Virus record (IMG/VR): IMGVR_UViG_3300047095_000623
Coordinates: 1 to 59,990 of that record
DNA: 59,990 nucleotides
DNA from: a virus
Strand: one strand, 5' to 3'
Shown: positions 22,261 to 29,429 of the stretch, piece after piece
Layout: the number at the start of each line of letters is the position of its first letter
Numbering within the stretch: the first letter of the stretch is position 1
Program-made: the position numbers and the translations under genes
The notes under the pieces: model-generated
The model's input: the letters and a program-made list of their open reading frames with translations, nothing else
Database searches by the model: none
Told to the model about the DNA's origin: nothing

Positions 22261-22626
22261 ATGGACCCTTTAACTTTAGTATATGAAGCAATGAACAAAA
22301 AAACCCTAGGGTATCACATTACCAGAAGGGCGAACCTACCCTCTATAAGACTAAAAGGGTTGCTTCCAAGTGTTCCCGAAGAGTTTCAAGACGAGGAGGG
22401 GGTATACTTTTTCAAATCAAAAGAAGGTGCGGTGGACGCATTATACAATTGGTTGGGGGAGCGTATTGAAGAATGGGAAGAAGACAATGGCGAAGAGTAC
22501 GATGAAGTATGTCTAGCGGTTGACTTAACAGGGTTGGAATCAGAACTACAGGATTGGGGTGGGTATGAGTGGATTTACCCGCATGTAATTCCCCCAGCCC
22601 GGATCATTAAAACTGTAACTCTTTGA
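22261..22626 (+). CDS. Possible ADP-ribosyltransferase-fold late protein with capsid-targeting-like start
   Basis: A 121-residue protein. The late promoter fixes the start MDPLTLVYEAMNKK, where VYE before A could be a prohead-protease site. Then LGYHITRRANLPSIRLKGLL, P…EGVYFFKS, VCLAVDLTGLESEL: the order YHxTxxxNLxSIxxxGLxP, VYF, strand VDL is typical of KptA/DUF4433-type ADP-ribosyl-handling folds. No full catalytic triad can be confirmed. With the late promoter and leader, a head-packaged effector is a reasonable hypothesis. Confidence 0.65.
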   Translation: MDPLTLVYEAMNKKTLGYHITRRANLPSIRLKGLLPSVPEEFQDEEGVYFFKSKEGAVDALYNWLGERIEEWEEDNGEEYDEVCLAVDLTGLESELQDWGGYEWIYPHVIPPARIIKTVTL

Positions 22627-22629
22627 TTA

Positions 22630-23409
22630 TCAAAGCCTTGCGGCTTGAATATGCATCCAGTCGAAGTTTCTGGCTCTGCCCAAACTCACCCATCCTTCCG
22701 CCTCAACTATTCTGAAGAATGGAATATATTCTTCACGGGCGAAGTATGCCTTATCCTTACCCCATTTCAATTGATTGCGATTGGAATCAAGGTCTAACGC
22801 CCCGCCCCAAGAGTGAATACTCCATGCGGAACCTCCGCGCATTTTTCTAACGTTCAGACATCCCGCATATACGTCAAGGTGTAATTCCTTTATAGCATCA
22901 TGCCCATAATGTGTTAGAGTGTTTTTCAGAATTCTCTCCAAGGAGTCCTTTACCTTTGTGTGGCAGGTGATTTGTTTGACGATGGCAGACGTGTCCCATT
23001 CCAATACCATCGGGTATGGAAGGGTTAGTTGCGTTTGGTTCTCGCCTACACCGCCGTAGAACGCGACCATGCTGGCGTAGTCCTGCTTCGGCCAGTCGTT
23101 ATACTTGGATGTGACTTGTACGACTTGGGAAACCTTTACAGGTTCATCCGTCATCTTAAGATCGACAAGAAGTTTCTCATATCCACCTTGGGTCTTTTGT
23201 CCCCATAGTCCATCAATCTCCCCCACCGTAATATTCTTACGGATACACGCGACTTGAATAACCGCAATGTACAGCTTGTCGTCAGACAGTTCGGAGAAGT
23301 CATAGAACTTACGGGCGGCTTCACAGCTATTCCCGCCGAATTTGCCGTCAATCGCGTGCTTGTAAAGACCAGCGTTTTTTAGAATCGTTTGTGCTACTTT
23401 TTCTTTCAT
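22630..23409 (-). CDS. Endolysin: M15-type peptidase with peptidoglycan-binding domain
   Basis: A 259-residue protein that cleaves the cell-wall peptide at lysis. The N-terminal about 85 residues form a peptidoglycan-binding-like helical repeat (KNAGLYKHAIDGKFGGNSCEAARKF and EIDGLWGQKTQGGYEKLL). The C-terminal M15 domain carries zinc ligands in WSIHSWGGALDLD and FDWMHIQAA, with the catalytic acid in EAEGWVSLG. No signal peptide, so it needs a holin. The start overlaps the preceding gene by ATGA, in one unit with it and the spanin gene under the late promoter at 24502. Confidence 0.9.
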   Translation of the reverse strand: MKEKVAQTILKNAGLYKHAIDGKFGGNSCEAARKFYDFSELSDDKLYIAVIQVACIRKNITVGEIDGLWGQKTQGGYEKLLVDLKMTDEPVKVSQVVQVTSKYNDWPKQDYASMVAFYGGVGENQTQLTLPYPMVLEWDTSAIVKQITCHTKVKDSLERILKNTLTHYGHDAIKELHLDVYAGCLNVRKMRGGSAWSIHSWGGALDLDSNRNQLKWGKDKAYFAREEYIPFFRIVEAEGWVSLGRARNFDWMHIQAARL

Positions 23410-23804
23410 CGAAATTCGGGTACGTCGCTTTTTTCAATCCAATCCAGAGGCGCGTAACTCGGATCGTTATAATAATCATTCTTGAATTGGGATATCACTT
23501 CCGGGTTGGGAATTGACATATCAATTGTTACCGTTGTCATTCGTTTGGTTTCCTCCTGTACTTCGGTTTCGTGCATGGATTTGACGCTATACGCCTTGAC
23601 CCACGAATCACCTGATGCTCCAAGGATGAACAAGGAACCGATTGCCAGTAAGAACTGACAGTACGGGGCAGGGTCAAATGAGACTCCGATATACACATTG
23701 ACGAATAATACGACAAACATACAAGCGATGAAGATGGCACTCCAACGTTGACGATTTCCCGTGAAAAAATTTTCTTTATCTAGTGGATCTCTTTTTACAC
23801 TCAT
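23406..23804 (-). CDS. Two-TM membrane protein in lysis cassette
   Basis: A 132-residue protein: TM1 around WSAIFIACMFVVLFVNVYIG, TM2 around YCQFLLAIGSLFILGASGD, then a charged soluble tail (HETEVQEETKRM). Placed between spanin and endolysin genes. Holin of the two-TM type or a holin regulator; the long C-terminal tail is unusual for a simple pinholin. Start ATG 23804, 2 bases past the previous stop. Confidence 0.75.
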   Translation of the reverse strand: MSVKRDPLDKENFFTGNRQRWSAIFIACMFVVLFVNVYIGVSFDPAPYCQFLLAIGSLFILGASGDSWVKAYSVKSMHETEVQEETKRMTTVTIDMSIPNPEVISQFKNDYYNDPSYAPLDWIEKSDVPEFR

Positions 23805-23806
23805 AA

Positions 23807-24496
23807 TCAAATTCTAAACTTTGTCGTTGGAAGATATAACATTAAAGCATTTTTTATAATCGTCCATAATATAAATCCTGCCACCAGTCCCCATACCCAC
23901 CTTTTATAGACTAGCGCGGTCGCACTTATCTGTTTTTGTTTGGTAACTTCCGCTTTTAGTTTTTCGATTTCCTTTCCAAGACTATTTACATTCGTGGATA
24001 GAAAATTGTACTGTACACGTAGTTGTTCGGCCTCGCTTTCCTTTTGAGTAATCAAAGTCTTGGCGTCGTTCAGATTCGTCTGTACTTCCGCTAATTGTTT
24101 GGCTTGTTCTCCCGTCACAGTTATAAGATCCAGATTTTGCGCTTCAAGACTGTTGTTGCGGAGTTCGATCTTTTGGATTTCCTCCACCAGCTTACCCACT
24201 TCGGGTACCGTAATAAACTCCTTGGCATTCGCCTTGATGTTCATTTGCTGGATCTGTGCCAACGCTTCAGCTATAGCATCCTTCTGTTCCGTGATGGTTT
24301 TTTTCTGGTCTTCTATCTTAGCACCCAATTTTACATTGGTTTTAATGGTTTCGACCACATTGGAATCCACCTTATTGACACTTGGCAGCGCACTCTCCGT
24401 TTTTGGGGGTGGGGGAGATACGAGAGGAAGTGGTACGTTAGGCGCACAACTACCAATTAGTAAGGCACCGATACCCAGCAACACATATGTCTTCAT
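23807..24496 (-). CDS. Putative unimolecular spanin (lipoprotein with C-terminal TM)
   Basis: A 229-residue protein. The N-terminus LLGIGALLIGSCAPN is a lipobox with cysteine at about 17, so it is probably anchored in the outer membrane. A long coiled coil follows (EIQKIELRNNSLEAQNLDLI and further heptads), then a C-terminal TM, WVWGLVAGFILWTIIKNALM. This is the layout of u-spanins such as T1 gp11, which fuse inner and outer membranes at the last step of lysis, and it implies a Gram-negative host. Confidence 0.8.
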   Translation of the reverse strand: MKTYVLLGIGALLIGSCAPNVPLPLVSPPPPKTESALPSVNKVDSNVVETIKTNVKLGAKIEDQKKTITEQKDAIAEALAQIQQMNIKANAKEFITVPEVGKLVEEIQKIELRNNSLEAQNLDLITVTGEQAKQLAEVQTNLNDAKTLITQKESEAEQLRVQYNFLSTNVNSLGKEIEKLKAEVTKQKQISATALVYKRWVWGLVAGFILWTIIKNALMLYLPTTKFRI

Positions 24497-24501
24497 ACCC
24501 T

Positions 24502-24508
24502 TATTTAG
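24502..24508 (-). promoter_or_regulatory. T4-type late promoter (CTAAATA)
   Basis: CTAAATA on the minus strand, 5 bases from the ATG at 24496. Drives spanin, TM protein and endolysin. Confidence 0.7.
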
Positions 24509-24882
24509 GGGTCCGCTTTGCTAATTGGAGGGGCAGTACTCTCCAAATGCTTGTTCATGGCAGCTTCTATTCGAATCAAAGAGTCTTTAACCGCAACATT
24601 AGTTTCCTCTATTCGCATAACACGCCTATCAATGGCCAATTTGTCCGAATCTAGAATAGTCTTATTGGTAATCCAGTCCATGCTGGTAAATCGATTGGAT
24701 TGGGCGGTAGCCATGGATATCTCAAGGGATCGAATGCTTTTTTCCATGTTGTTTATTCGATCCCATGCCTGACTTAAAAACCAAGTGCTAAACATTAAAG
24801 CGATAGACATTACGACTGATCCTACTCGGATAATCCATGTATTAGTAATATTTTGTAATTTTTCGGAAGTAGCAATACTCAT
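24505..24882 (-). CDS. Membrane-anchored coiled-coil protein, holin candidate
   Basis: A 125-residue protein. One TM near the N-terminus (IIRVGSVVMSIALMFSTWFL) after a short cytoplasmic segment, then a helical periplasmic or cytoplasmic domain (RINNMEKSIRSLEISMATAQ…EETNVAVKDSLIRIEAAMNK). Such single-TM proteins with coiled coils are annotated as holins or antiholins in many large phages. The final codons overlap the spanin promoter. Confidence 0.65.
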   Translation of the reverse strand: MSIATSEKLQNITNTWIIRVGSVVMSIALMFSTWFLSQAWDRINNMEKSIRSLEISMATAQSNRFTSMDWITNKTILDSDKLAIDRRVMRIEETNVAVKDSLIRIEAAMNKHLESTAPPISKADP

Positions 24883-24900
24883 ATCATTAGGAGGTATAGT

Positions 24901-24907
24901 TATTTAA
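24901..24907 (-). promoter_or_regulatory. T4-type late promoter (TTAAATA)
   Basis: TTAAATA on the minus strand, 18 bases from the ATG at 24882, a longer leader than other late genes. Confidence 0.5.
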
Positions 24908-24948
24908 TCAAGTTCGTCTCTACTACTTGACAATGGACCCCCCTGTGG

Positions 24949-24956
24949 TATAAATA
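24949..24956 (+). promoter_or_regulatory. T4-type late promoter (TATAAATA)
   Basis: The full T4 consensus TATAAATA, 6 bases before the ATG at 24963. Confidence 0.8.
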
Positions 24957-24962
24957 GACCAT

Positions 24963-25358
24963 ATGGTTAAAAAAACACTATTAGCGATGGGATGGATCTG
25001 CCTTCAGGCGGGTGGGATGGCCGAGTTAGCCGCCGCAGAGCATGGGAAAGCGTCTTGGTATTCTGTCAGGGACAACCACGGGACTGTCACCGCCAGCGGG
25101 CAGAAGCTCAACGACAACCACCTTACGGCGGCACACAAAACCCTCCCCATGGGAACCCAAGTCCGAGTGACTAATTTGAATAATAACAAGAGTATCGTGT
25201 GTGTTATCACGGATCGCGGCCCCGCTATAAAGGATAGGGTACTGGATGTTACTAAGAGAGCTGCGGAAATGTTAGGGTTTAGAGACGCTGGGTTGACAAG
25301 AGTTAAAATCGAAGTTATCGGCAAAGTAAGCTTAAACCGGAGGGTACCTCTCAAATAA
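24963..25358 (+). CDS. RlpA-like lytic transglycosylase domain protein
   Basis: A 131-residue protein with a signal peptide (KKTLLAMGWICLQAGGMAEL to AAA) and a double-psi beta-barrel: HGKASWYSVRDNHGTVTASG, LTAAHKTLPMGTQVRVTN, VCVITDRGPAIKDRVLDVTK, AAEMLGFRDAGLTRVKIEV. The catalytic-type aspartate of RlpA lies in ITDRGP. Acts on septal or naked glycan strands; here perhaps an auxiliary lysis or entry enzyme. A second, partial copy of its C-terminal half lies at 26317 beyond a homing endonuclease gene; the last 27 bases overlap that gene's 3' end. Confidence 0.88.
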   Translation: MVKKTLLAMGWICLQAGGMAELAAAEHGKASWYSVRDNHGTVTASGQKLNDNHLTAAHKTLPMGTQVRVTNLNNNKSIVCVITDRGPAIKDRVLDVTKRAAEMLGFRDAGLTRVKIEVIGKVSLNRRVPLK

Positions 25359-26294
25359 ACGCTCCCTCTTTATTTGTACAAATCGGGTTAAAGCAGATTC
25401 CATATTTTTAGAAACGTGTTTTTGTTTATTACAAAAAAACCAGACGTTGCCTTCGTCGTCTGTTCTTCCGACGCTAGACCGATTAAAAGAGCAAGAAGTT
25501 ATTACCCTCTCGATGAGGCTCTTTTTTCTATTTAAAAATATACTACATCCTTCATATAATAATTTATATAATTTATAACAGTTGTCTCTTCCTGATAAAA
25601 CCACTGAACCATATCCGTTTTTGCGTTCTTTATAAGGGGCGAATATAATACCGTACTTAGTCTCCATAAACTCTTTGATTTGGTTGCACATTGCCTTATT
25701 AGAGGTAAAACTCATAACAATTGGAAGAGTTTTTTTAATACCTCCGTCTCCATCGTAAAATCCTCTAATAAAATGGCGGAATAGTTCCTCTGGAACCTTA
25801 TCAAAGGATGGTAAAGATATTGTAGACGATTTATTAGGGGTGCATCCTAATTTAACCAGATCCTTTCCTAGTGTAATATTACCGAGCTGGAACGACGCTA
25901 TGTTGCTCCAGTTTTTAGTACGCCTTATAATAATTTTGACTAGATCTTCCTTACATAAAATGTAACTTATCTTGCGTAAAATTTCGCCATCCTGCTCTTG
26001 CAACCGTATCCTTAATTTATAAGAGCAAATATGATTTCTATCCTTACTCCAATACGGCGATAATGACCCATCTGAATACATCAGCCCTAGAATATAAGCC
26101 TTCTCTTCGGTGTCGATAGTTTTGAAAAAGTTCACATCTATGTTTGGATTTGTTTTAAACCCTCTTCGCTTATATAGGATAATCCCATTATCTCTTAGAA
26201 AAGTATATATTCTATTTTTAGAAACCTTATATTCGTTTGACAACTCGGCCACCGTTTTCCCGGTATTATATTCTTGAAGTATAGTATTATACAT
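25332..26294 (-). CDS. LAGLIDADG homing endonuclease with N-terminal HTH
   Basis: A 320-residue protein. The N-terminus is a Hin-like helix-turn-helix (TVAELSNEYKVSKNRIYTFL). Two LAGLIDADG helices: KAYILGLMYSDGSL and FIRGFYDGDGGI. C-terminal tail RTDDEGNVWFFCNKQKHVSK. Oriented against rlpA and placed precisely between an intact rlpA 3' end and a second rlpA 3' fragment, which is the footprint of an insertion in that gene. Free-standing rather than in an intron or intein. Confidence 0.9.
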   Translation of the reverse strand: MYNTILQEYNTGKTVAELSNEYKVSKNRIYTFLRDNGIILYKRRGFKTNPNIDVNFFKTIDTEEKAYILGLMYSDGSLSPYWSKDRNHICSYKLRIRLQEQDGEILRKISYILCKEDLVKIIIRRTKNWSNIASFQLGNITLGKDLVKLGCTPNKSSTISLPSFDKVPEELFRHFIRGFYDGDGGIKKTLPIVMSFTSNKAMCNQIKEFMETKYGIIFAPYKERKNGYGSVVLSGRDNCYKLYKLLYEGCSIFLNRKKSLIERVITSCSFNRSSVGRTDDEGNVWFFCNKQKHVSKNMESALTRFVQIKRERLFERYPPV

Positions 26295-26316
26295 ATTACT
26301 ATTTAGTGCGAACGTT

Positions 26317-26451
26317 ATGTTTTGTGGTCCCTACATTAAGGGTAGAATCATTGATGTTACGAAGATGGCGGCGGAAAAACTAGGATTTAAAGAAGCGGGA
26401 GTCACGAAAGTCCGGGTGGAGGTACTTGGTAAGTTTACTATTGATAAATAG
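26317..26451 (+). pseudogene. rlpA 3' fragment left by homing endonuclease insertion
   Basis: The frame reads CGPYIKGRIIDVTKMAAEKL, then GFKEAGVTKVRVEVLGKFTI, and stops at TAG 26449. It is closely similar to the C-terminal half of the RlpA-like protein at 24963 (RGPAIKDRVLDVTKRAAEML…). An ATG at 26317 could give a 44-residue peptide, but the barrel N-terminus is missing. The homology begins abruptly at GP. Confidence 0.85.
26444..26450 (+). promoter_or_regulatory. T4-type late promoter (ATAAATA)
   Basis: ATAAATA overlapping the rlpA-fragment stop, 5 bases before the GTG at 26456. Confidence 0.65.
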
Positions 26452-26455
26452 TATT

Positions 26456-26644
26456 GTGGAAAAGTTCGAGCAGTTTTTTAAAAAAGTCAATACTGATATA
26501 GACTACGATCCCAAACAATTGAAAATGGGCATCAAAGTAGAGCAGGAACACACCACAAACAAAAAAATTGCGGAAACCATAGCCAAACATCATCTGGCGG
26601 AAGATCCCGAGTACTACACCAAGTTAAAAAAAGCCAAGTTATGA
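26456..26644 (+). CDS. DUF5661-like protein, 62 aa
   Basis: The GTG start is set by the late promoter: (M)EKFEQFFKKVNTDIDYDPKQ. Core KMGIKVEQEHTTNKKIAETI then AKHHLAEDPEYYTKL matches DUF5661 (xGxxVExEHTxxxxxAxxIAxdHLxExPdYYtxL), a small helical family frequent in marine and freshwater phages, function unknown. The N-terminal EKFEQFF could be part of a packaging leader. Confidence 0.8.
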   Translation: MEKFEQFFKKVNTDIDYDPKQLKMGIKVEQEHTTNKKIAETIAKHHLAEDPEYYTKLKKAKL

Positions 26645-26841
26645 GGCGAATCTATAACTATTCTTCTGAACAACAGCTATCGATTCTAAAGGATATTTGT
26701 AACGCTATCTATATAGCCCGAAACATATCCATGAGTCAGGAACGTATTGTAAAAGAACTGGAGAGGATAGACTGCTTGTTCCGCACAGTTGAACACGATG
26801 AGGACGAGAGCTTTGACTGTTTGTCTATAAAAACAGACTGA
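26641..26841 (+). CDS. Unknown small protein, 66 aa
   Basis: MRRIYNYSSEQQLSILKDIC, then helical, acidic C-terminus EHDEDESFDCLS. ATGA overlap with the DUF5661-like gene suggests the same transcript. No family. Confidence 0.6.
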   Translation: MRRIYNYSSEQQLSILKDICNAIYIARNISMSQERIVKELERIDCLFRTVEHDEDESFDCLSIKTD

Positions 26842-26845
26842 AGTG

Positions 26846-26852
26846 TTAAATA
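26846..26852 (+). promoter_or_regulatory. T4-type late promoter (TTAAATA)
   Basis: TTAAATA, 8 bases before the ATG at 26861. Confidence 0.55.
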
Positions 26853-26860
26853 TGTGTGCT

Positions 26861-27058
26861 ATGATTAAGAGATTGAACGACAGCACTGTGAAGATTTGCT
26901 GTGGAAAACTTGGATGTCCCATTATTGAAGATCTAGGCGACGGGACGGTTAAAATTACAGATGACGATGGCAAGTATGTGATCGTCAAGAAATCAGAAGC
27001 ATTGCTTCTATCGGATGGAGTCAGAACATTGAATCATGAACAACTTATTCTCGGATGA
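26861..27058 (+). CDS. Unknown protein, 65 aa
   Basis: Start chosen by the late promoter (MIKRLNDSTVKICCGKLGCP). Two CC/C clusters and beta-hairpin-like repeats (DGTVKITDDDGKYVIVKK). Small zinc- or iron-binding domain possible. Overlaps the next gene by 23 bases. Confidence 0.6.
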   Translation: MIKRLNDSTVKICCGKLGCPIIEDLGDGTVKITDDDGKYVIVKKSEALLLSDGVRTLNHEQLILG

Positions 27059-27344
27059 CATATTCTTTCTTTCCATGGTCCTTATCGGGACTTGCTTCAT
27101 TCTGAAGTATGGAAGTATCTTGGATTTTATTAGAGTCCCCCTAACCAAACTAACATTCTTTAAAAAACTATTCTCATGCGCTCTCTGCCTAGGATTCTGG
27201 ATCGGCCTGTTATGGGGAAGTGTCTCGACTGGTTCACTCTATTATGTGTTACAGTTAGCATTATTCTCATCGGGAGTATGCTGGTTGGCTGATCATGCTG
27301 TAATGGTCGCCCAAAAATACCTTTATGGAGACAAACCTATCTAA
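27036..27344 (+). CDS. Membrane protein with CALCLGFWIG motif, 102 aa
   Basis: Three hydrophobic segments: FFLSMVLIGTCFILKYG, LGFWIGLLWGSVSTGSLYYV and LALFSSGVCWLADHAVM. The CxxCxGFWxGL motif is shared with small phage membrane proteins of unknown role. Overlaps both neighbouring genes slightly. Confidence 0.72.
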   Translation: MNNLFSDDIFFLSMVLIGTCFILKYGSILDFIRVPLTKLTFFKKLFSCALCLGFWIGLLWGSVSTGSLYYVLQLALFSSGVCWLADHAVMVAQKYLYGDKPI

Positions 27345-27552
27345 GTGTTACTGTGTAACTCTTTCAGGAGGACCGTTTAGTGTAATCCCAACTACGGATT
27401 ATGACTATCATACAAAAGAGCTAGTCTTGGTATATCTAACAGTTTGTCCCGCTTGTAGAAAATGGTACGACGAACTAGGATTGATTCTGACAGATGATCA
27501 GATCATGAAGTTTTTTGGAGATCAGCCCATCTCAACCGACTTCAAGTCGTAG
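27325..27552 (+). CDS. Small CxxC protein, 75 aa
   Basis: METNLSKCYCVTLSGGPFSV, then VYLTVCPACRKWYDELGLI. Cysteine pairs suggest a zinc site. Its 3' end overlaps the convergent gene 27522-27926 by 31 bases. Confidence 0.6.
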   Translation: METNLSKCYCVTLSGGPFSVIPTTDYDYHTKELVLVYLTVCPACRKWYDELGLILTDDQIMKFFGDQPISTDFKS

Positions 27553-27926
27553 AAGTCTTTCATAAACTCCATATTTCTTTTTTGGTAGGATGTGGGAAAC
27601 TCCCCGGGGTATGTCTCCCAAAATATTTTCTGCTGCCCTTTGCTGACTATAATACGGACCCACCCGAGTCTTAATAGAAAATCATATACACTATCAGGGA
27701 TCGGATGTATTCCAGCCTTCTTCAGGAGTTCTTCCGCTATATCGGAATGGTGTCCTAATCTTAAAACCGGAATATAGTTTCCATGTTTATCCATCCAAAA
27801 CCCGTATGGAGCGGTCATCGGCAAGCGGACCATACTATTAAACATACCCAAGCTCTTAGGTGGTACCTCTAGGAATCTACGCTCTATGTCGGAACTTTCT
27901 AGAAAGAATTGAAGGAAAGTAATCAT
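27522..27926 (-). CDS. Unknown late protein with capsid-targeting-like N-terminus
   Basis: A 134-residue protein. Leader MITFLQFFLESSDIE has FLE before S. Core APYGFWMDKHGNYIPVLRLG, FLLRLGWVRIIVSKGQ and KRNMEFMKDFYDL make it a paralog of the product of 14776 and of the N-terminal half of the 9689 product. Own late promoter. Suggested role: virion-packaged, unknown activity. Confidence 0.8.
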   Translation of the reverse strand: MITFLQFFLESSDIERRFLEVPPKSLGMFNSMVRLPMTAPYGFWMDKHGNYIPVLRLGHHSDIAEELLKKAGIHPIPDSVYDFLLRLGWVRIIVSKGQQKIFWETYPGEFPTSYQKRNMEFMKDFYDLKSVEMG

Positions 27927-27932
27927 ATGGTA

Positions 27933-29429
27933 TTATTTAACCCCAATTTGTTTAGTTTTACGCATAAGCTGATCAGCACTTGGCTCGCGGCCAGCTAGTA
28001 ACTCTTCCGCCACATAGTCTTGTAACTTCGGAAGGATCGTCCCGATTCGCGGCTTATCAGTAGCCAGCACAGGGAACCATGTCATTAGGATATTACCATT
28101 GATATGCTGTGATATCCGCTTCTTAAGCTCGTCTCCACCACCGGGAATAACATTAAGCTTATCTTCAGCGCGTTTGATTTTGGCTTCAAAACTTTCCGCC
28201 CCGAACGCCCCTTTAAAGAACTGCGGACCACGGGACGCTTCGTCACAATACCCCACCGCCTTCACGGTTTCCCAAGACGGATCGTGTATGATCCGTCTCA
28301 GGGTTTTAATGTTTAGTTCGTCCAGCTTATGTATAAGCATGTGTCTCGACACCGCCATTAGAATGTTGCGCTTGTCGATCTGAGTCAGATGGGCAAACCG
28401 CAGTCTCTTAAAGACGTTTTCCACAATAGGAACTCCCGCATCCTCATGCCCGTAATAAGTGGAGTGTCCGTTTTTGCTTCCGCGTGTAACAGCTTTCCCG
28501 AAGTCGTGGAACATTACCGCAAGATTGATCACCGGATCGTTATATGGAGACACCTTCAAACATTCATGGATATGCCCGAGAACGGTAGACCCTCCTTCAG
28601 GGTGACACTTTGGGTCGTGAGTATACCCTGTCATTTGGATAAACTCCGGTAGAATATCATCCAATATTTCCGCGTCCTGTAATTTCTGTAGAAAATTGGA
28701 TAAAGTCTTTCCACTCTTGGCGGCTTTATATAATTCCTGTGAAATGCTTTCTTGTGAGATCAGCTCCGGGTTCCGTAGAAGATGTTTCAGATCTATGGCG
28801 GCTTGAAGAGTTTCCGGTTCTATCTCAAAGTCCATCTTAGCCGCAAATCGGAACACCCGAAGTATCCGGGTCGCGTCTTCCTTGAATCTTTCCTTAGCGT
28901 TTCCAACCGCCCTCACTATCTTATTCTGAAGATCTTTCAGCCCTCCCTGATAGTCCACAATCTTACCAGTATAATCCAGCCCGAAACTGTTGATGGTAAT
29001 ATCCCGTCTCTTCGTATCCGTTTCAAAGCTGTCAACTTCTGTGGAGACGTTTTGCTGTCTCCCCATTTGTGTCTGAGAGTCTTCCCTAAACTTCGCCAGA
29101 TCGTACGCGTAGTTGTTGTGTAGAATAGTGTAGACTGGTTGGGAATCATCCTTGCTGATATTCCGCAACTCCCAGTACTGGGACAAGCCTGTAAATGGAA
29201 TATTGGTAGCCATGTCAACATCGTCGATCTTGTTGCCCATCAGTAAATCCCGGGGAACTCCCCCCACGATGTAAATCTCCCCGGATGGAAACTTGCCATG
29301 TATCTCTTTCATGAGATCCAACGCCACTCGTAACTCCTCTGAAGAGGACACCGCATGTTCCCACTTGGCGGGAAAATCCTCCAAACTGTAGTTTATGCTT
29401 TCTGTGAAAAAGTTGATAAATGACTTCAT
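27933..29429 (-). CDS. CCA-adding tRNA nucleotidyltransferase with HD domain and capsid-targeting-like leader
   Basis: A 498-residue class II nucleotidyltransferase. The head domain has YIVGGVPRDLLMGNKIDDVD (GGxxRD…DxD), RDITINSFGL, and ERFKEDATRILRVFRFAA. An HD domain follows, VMFHDFGKAVTRGS. It repairs or builds tRNA 3' CCA ends, useful for a phage with about 19 tRNA genes of which only a few encode CCA. The N-terminus MKSFINFFTESINYSLED adds a hydrophobic leader with FTE before S, like head-packaging peptides. Translated by ATGA overlap from a late-promoter unit. Confidence 0.92.
   Translation of the reverse strand: MKSFINFFTESINYSLEDFPAKWEHAVSSSEELRVALDLMKEIHGKFPSGEIYIVGGVPRDLLMGNKIDDVDMATNIPFTGLSQYWELRNISKDDSQPVYTILHNNYAYDLAKFREDSQTQMGRQQNVSTEVDSFETDTKRRDITINSFGLDYTGKIVDYQGGLKDLQNKIVRAVGNAKERFKEDATRILRVFRFAAKMDFEIEPETLQAAIDLKHLLRNPELISQESISQELYKAAKSGKTLSNFLQKLQDAEILDDILPEFIQMTGYTHDPKCHPEGGSTVLGHIHECLKVSPYNDPVINLAVMFHDFGKAVTRGSKNGHSTYYGHEDAGVPIVENVFKRLRFAHLTQIDKRNILMAVSRHMLIHKLDELNIKTLRRIIHDPSWETVKAVGYCDEASRGPQFFKGAFGAESFEAKIKRAEDKLNVIPGGGDELKKRISQHINGNILMTWFPVLATDKPRIGTILPKLQDYVAEELLAGREPSADQLMRKTKQIGVK
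27934..27940 (-). promoter_or_regulatory. T4-type late promoter (TTAAATA)
   Basis: TTAAATA on the minus strand, 7 bases from the ATG at 27926, inside the 3' end of the CCA-adding enzyme gene. Confidence 0.65.
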
